A DNA stretch of 36,178 nt, from NCBI GenBank assembly GCA_043381765.1, contig JBHJMP010000844.1, positions 1 to 36,178 on the forward strand, in the 5' to 3' direction. The notes under the pieces were generated by a model. It was not told the DNA's origin and searched no databases. It saw only the letters and a list, made by a program, of their open reading frames with translations. The number at the start of each line of letters is the position of its first letter. Positions within the stretch are counted from its first letter, which is position 1. Shown here piece by piece: positions 33,667-36,178 of this stretch. Made by a program: the position numbers and the translations under genes. Origin of the DNA: Collodictyon triciliatum (Eukaryota > CRuMs).

Positions 33667-33811
33667 CATGTGTTCAAAGGGCAGTTGTGCCGTAGTCGTC
33701 ACGAACCAGGATTGCACCAACACATCCACGGTCTCACTTGAAGTCGTTGAGTAAGGATTATTTTGCAATCTACTAATATTACTGAGTGTATTTAATGACA
33801 TATCTTCCTCT
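33667..33811 (-). CDS. Candidate exon, kelch-like
   Basis: A 145-nt frame bounded by a TATAG acceptor and a GTAGGA donor. The product is NISRLQNNPYSTTSSETVD, then a W-containing strand (SWFVTTTAQLPFEHM) of the kind that opens kelch repeats. If it belongs to the receptor, the gene starts upstream of 33.8 kb and the signal-peptide reading at 33.2 kb is wrong. It could equally be the end of a different gene. Confidence 0.35.
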
Positions 33812-33849
33812 CTATAATAAGATAACATCATCTGATAAAACAATATTGT

Positions 33850-34454
33850 TAAAAATATCCTTAAACGTGGATTTCTTTAGGTCTTTTTCATATTTGGAGA
33901 GTGGTTTATGTGAAACATAAATTCAAAATATGGCGACATATTATGATTTCTTTCAATGAACAGGCACCAACTTTTTAAGCCTAATTTCGTATCAAATATG
34001 TACTCGAGTTACAAAGAACGTATATCCTGACGGTAATGCGCGCATGTTAGTCTGGTTCATCGATTGGTCTGAAGGAGAAAAGTTATTTAAAAGAGAGAAA
34101 TTAGAGAAAAAGTCGCCACTCCATGACTAACAGACGAATGAAAGTAAAATATGAAAAAAATATTGGGAAAATATACAATATTGTGGGTTAAAAGACAGAG
34201 TATCCACAATTATTTTTCAAAAAAACTAATAATTGTACATGAAATAGCCTTACAGATAATAAATAGATTATGGACGAAACCATACCGTCTCCTAGAATTA
34301 TGTGGTTTTTTTTGGGATTTCGAGATGAAAAATATAAAAAGCAGTGATGTATTAATGCGAGACATACACTCATATAAAGAGAATTCAACCTGAGAAGTGA
34401 ACAGTAACACAGCCCCTGTTTGTATATGAGAGAGAAGAAATTCAGATACAGTTA
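33850..34454. other. AT-rich spacer upstream of the receptor region
   Basis: About 600 bases with short frames on both strands at 34150-34410, rich in Ile, Lys, Phe and Asn. None carries a motif. I see no gene I would defend. Confidence 0.4.
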
Positions 34455-35275
34455 TTGGGTCTTGCGATGTGCGAGCGTGTCCAGCGTTGGCGGTGGAGGG
34501 CTCGAGTGCGAGGATTCTGAAGAGGGGCCGAGATTTCCTCCCATGCCATCGTCGCTATCGCTTTATGTGTGTATATGCTGTGAGTCTTGCGGAGTCTGAT
34601 GTTGCCTGTCCTTGGCTTCCTTGACCCCGTTGCTGCTTGTCTGCTTGGCAGGTGTATTCTTTTGCGGGGCTTTTACTTGTCGTTCGTTGTTCGCGGCTGG
34701 CGGACGCTCTTTGATGATGTGCTTTGAACACTTTTTATCCATGACCGTAAACTTTGCAGGGAGTTGGTTCTTGTGACAAAGAAGCTTTACCACGGCCTTG
34801 TCTGTAAAGAAGGCTTTCTCCTTTTTTACGTCCATGTAAGTTAATCTGAAAGGCTTCAGCATCTTGCGAAGGAGTTGCAGCCACACGTCCAGTGGTAGTT
34901 GGTAGAGCACCACCGAGGTCTCTGTTGGTTTAATTCTATCGAATCTGATTATAATATCAACCAACATGCCTGCTTCAGATTCAGAAGCTTTCGGTCGGTT
35001 TCTGCACTGCGGAAGGCAATCAGGCATAGGCCTTCGCTGTCTGGTAAGAGCAGTTGGATGAACTCTTCGTAGAGTTTGTTCGCTTTCAAGAAAGAGGCGA
35101 GCACATCTGTAAGTGCGCAGATTTGTTCCTGTTGTAAACGACGTGCTCGACACTGTGTAAAAATACTTTCCGCTCAGACAGACTTGTAGGCAGCTTCCTT
35201 GCGCGAGTCTGCCTGGACTTGCGTACAAGTTGAAGGTCTTCTGCAACAGTGCTGGAACTGAAAGAACTTAACATA
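34455..35275 (-). repeat. Dispersed repeat copy B, decayed ORF1/gag-like coding sequence
   Basis: Inverted relative to copy A (19350-20170) and similar along nearly its whole length. Shared segments include SLSER, DSEGLCLIAFR, LDVWLQLLR, KLLCHKNQLPAKFTV and KERPPAANNE. The longest open frame (34563-35246, 227 codons) only partly follows the ancestral frame. The SEGLCLIAFR segment lies in a different frame, so at least two frameshifts separate it from an intact gene. The tail beyond NNE is rich in Gln, Lys, Pro and Ser. No terminal repeats, A-tail or target-site duplication were recognised. The family could be a LINE ORF1 or another retroelement protein. Confidence 0.75.
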
Positions 35276-35631
35276 CCTCGCAAAGTCTTCGGGTAACACA
35301 TTAACACAATCTTCACCATGTTTTCATTTCCATCGAACGTGGAGACTTTATTGCGAAGAAATGTGAAATGCACGAGACTTTCATAATATATCACATGAAA
35401 CATCTGAATACATCATAAAATAAGCTGTGATAAACGCAGGATAAAAAAAAGGGGAATATTCTTCGGAACAGAAAAGATCCTTTATAAAGATATCGTCTAA
35501 TGTAAAGCACAGGCTTGCCGTGGCTGACCTGTGGAATGGGAAAATAAAAGGGTATTTCAACTAATTGTAGAGACAATATAGGTTTAGTCTCGCAGTTATA
35601 TTTGAATAAAAGTTTATACTGAAAACCATTC
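35276..35631. other. Spacer between repeat copy B and the T/G tract
   Basis: About 350 AT-rich bases with no convincing frame and no recognised motif. Confidence 0.4.
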
Positions 35632-35834
35632 TCTTTTTGTTTTTGTTTTTGTTTTTTTTTTTTTTGTTTTTTGTTTTTTTTTTGTTTTTGTTTTTTGTTT
35701 GTTTTTGTTTTTTTGTTTTTTGTTTTTTGTTTTTTGTTTTTTTTGTTTTTTGTTTTTTGTTTTTTTTGTTTTTTGTTTTTTGTTTTTTTTTGTTTTTTTT
35801 TTTTTGTTTTTTTGTTTTTTGTTTTTTTTTTTTT

Positions 35835-35880
<46 letters not shown>

Positions 35881-36178
35881 TTTTTTGTTTTTTTGTTTTT
35901 TGTTTTTTTTTTTTTTTGTTTTTTGGTTTTTTGTTTTTTTGTTTTTTTTGTTTTTGTTTTTTGTTTTGTTGTTTTTTTTGTTGTTGTTTTTGTTTGTTTT
36001 TGTTTTTGTTTTTTGTTTTTTTGTTTTTTGTTTTTTGTTTTTTGTTTTTTGTTTTTGTTTTTTTGTTTTTGTTTTTTGTTTTTGTTTTTTGTTTGTTTTT
36101 TGTTTTTGTTTTTTGTTTTTTGTTTTTTGTTTGTTGTTTTTTTGTTTTTTTTGTTTTTTGTTTTTTGTTTTTGTTTTT
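35632..36178. repeat. T(n)G low-complexity tract
   Basis: About 550 bases made almost only of T-runs (mostly 5-8 long, up to several tens) separated by single G, running off the window edge. The commonest units are TTTTTTG and TTTTTG; on the other strand this is CAAAAAA/CAAAAA. GG appears once and no A or C occurs after about 35644. It may be a real simple-sequence expansion or partly an assembly artefact, since such tracts are hard to sequence and usually end contigs. Confidence 0.95.

Noticed and set aside
1-36178. tRNA, rRNA, CRISPR array or riboswitch.
   Set aside because: No tRNA B-box (GGTTCGANTCC) with matching arms, no rRNA core words and no regularly spaced repeats were seen on either strand.

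Overview
This window is nuclear DNA of an AT-rich, intron-dense eukaryote. The genes are split by short GT-AG introns, mostly 60-170 nt, and there are no operons, Shine-Dalgarno sites or prokaryotic gene spacing. The dominant gene couples kelch repeats, a membrane segment, tyrosine-kinase-like (TKL) kinases and a class III cyclase in one protein. From general knowledge this style of receptor is found in free-living amoebae such as Acanthamoeba, so I favour an amoeboid protist, but I cannot name the genus. Both well-resolved genes read through with the standard genetic code.

Layout. Positions 1-1457 (+) hold the decayed C-terminal part of a LINE reverse-transcriptase ORF. Positions 1671-6832 (-) hold a 22-exon gene whose exons sum exactly to 993 codons plus a stop. 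It encodes a 12-membrane-segment, two-catalytic-domain adenylyl cyclase. Positions 7487-7942 hold a 5'-truncated copy of the same LINE family on the other strand, bounded by a 16-bp target-site duplication. Positions 7943-13.8 kb and about 16.2-19.3 kb are AT-rich with little coding signal. Between them (14.2-16.0 kb, -) lies a probable small spliced gene for a Cys-rich protein. Positions 19.35-20.17 kb (+) and 34.46-35.27 kb (-) are two frameshifted copies of a GC-richer repeat in opposite orientation. Between them, 20.8 kb to at least 30.7 kb (-) and probably on to about 33.8 kb, is a giant receptor gene: kelch/Cys-rich/CUB-like ectodomain, one membrane helix, TKL kinase, class III cyclase, second TKL kinase. 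The window ends in about 550 bp of T(n)G low-complexity sequence.

Functional picture. The window carries two genes predicted to make cAMP, on the same strand and about 14 kb apart. One is a polytopic adenylyl cyclase. The other is a single-pass receptor with a cyclase between two kinases. All three cyclase domains carry the Lys and Asp that select ATP rather than GTP. Most exon joins were checked by reading phase, donor and acceptor by eye. The 5' end of the receptor gene is not resolved.
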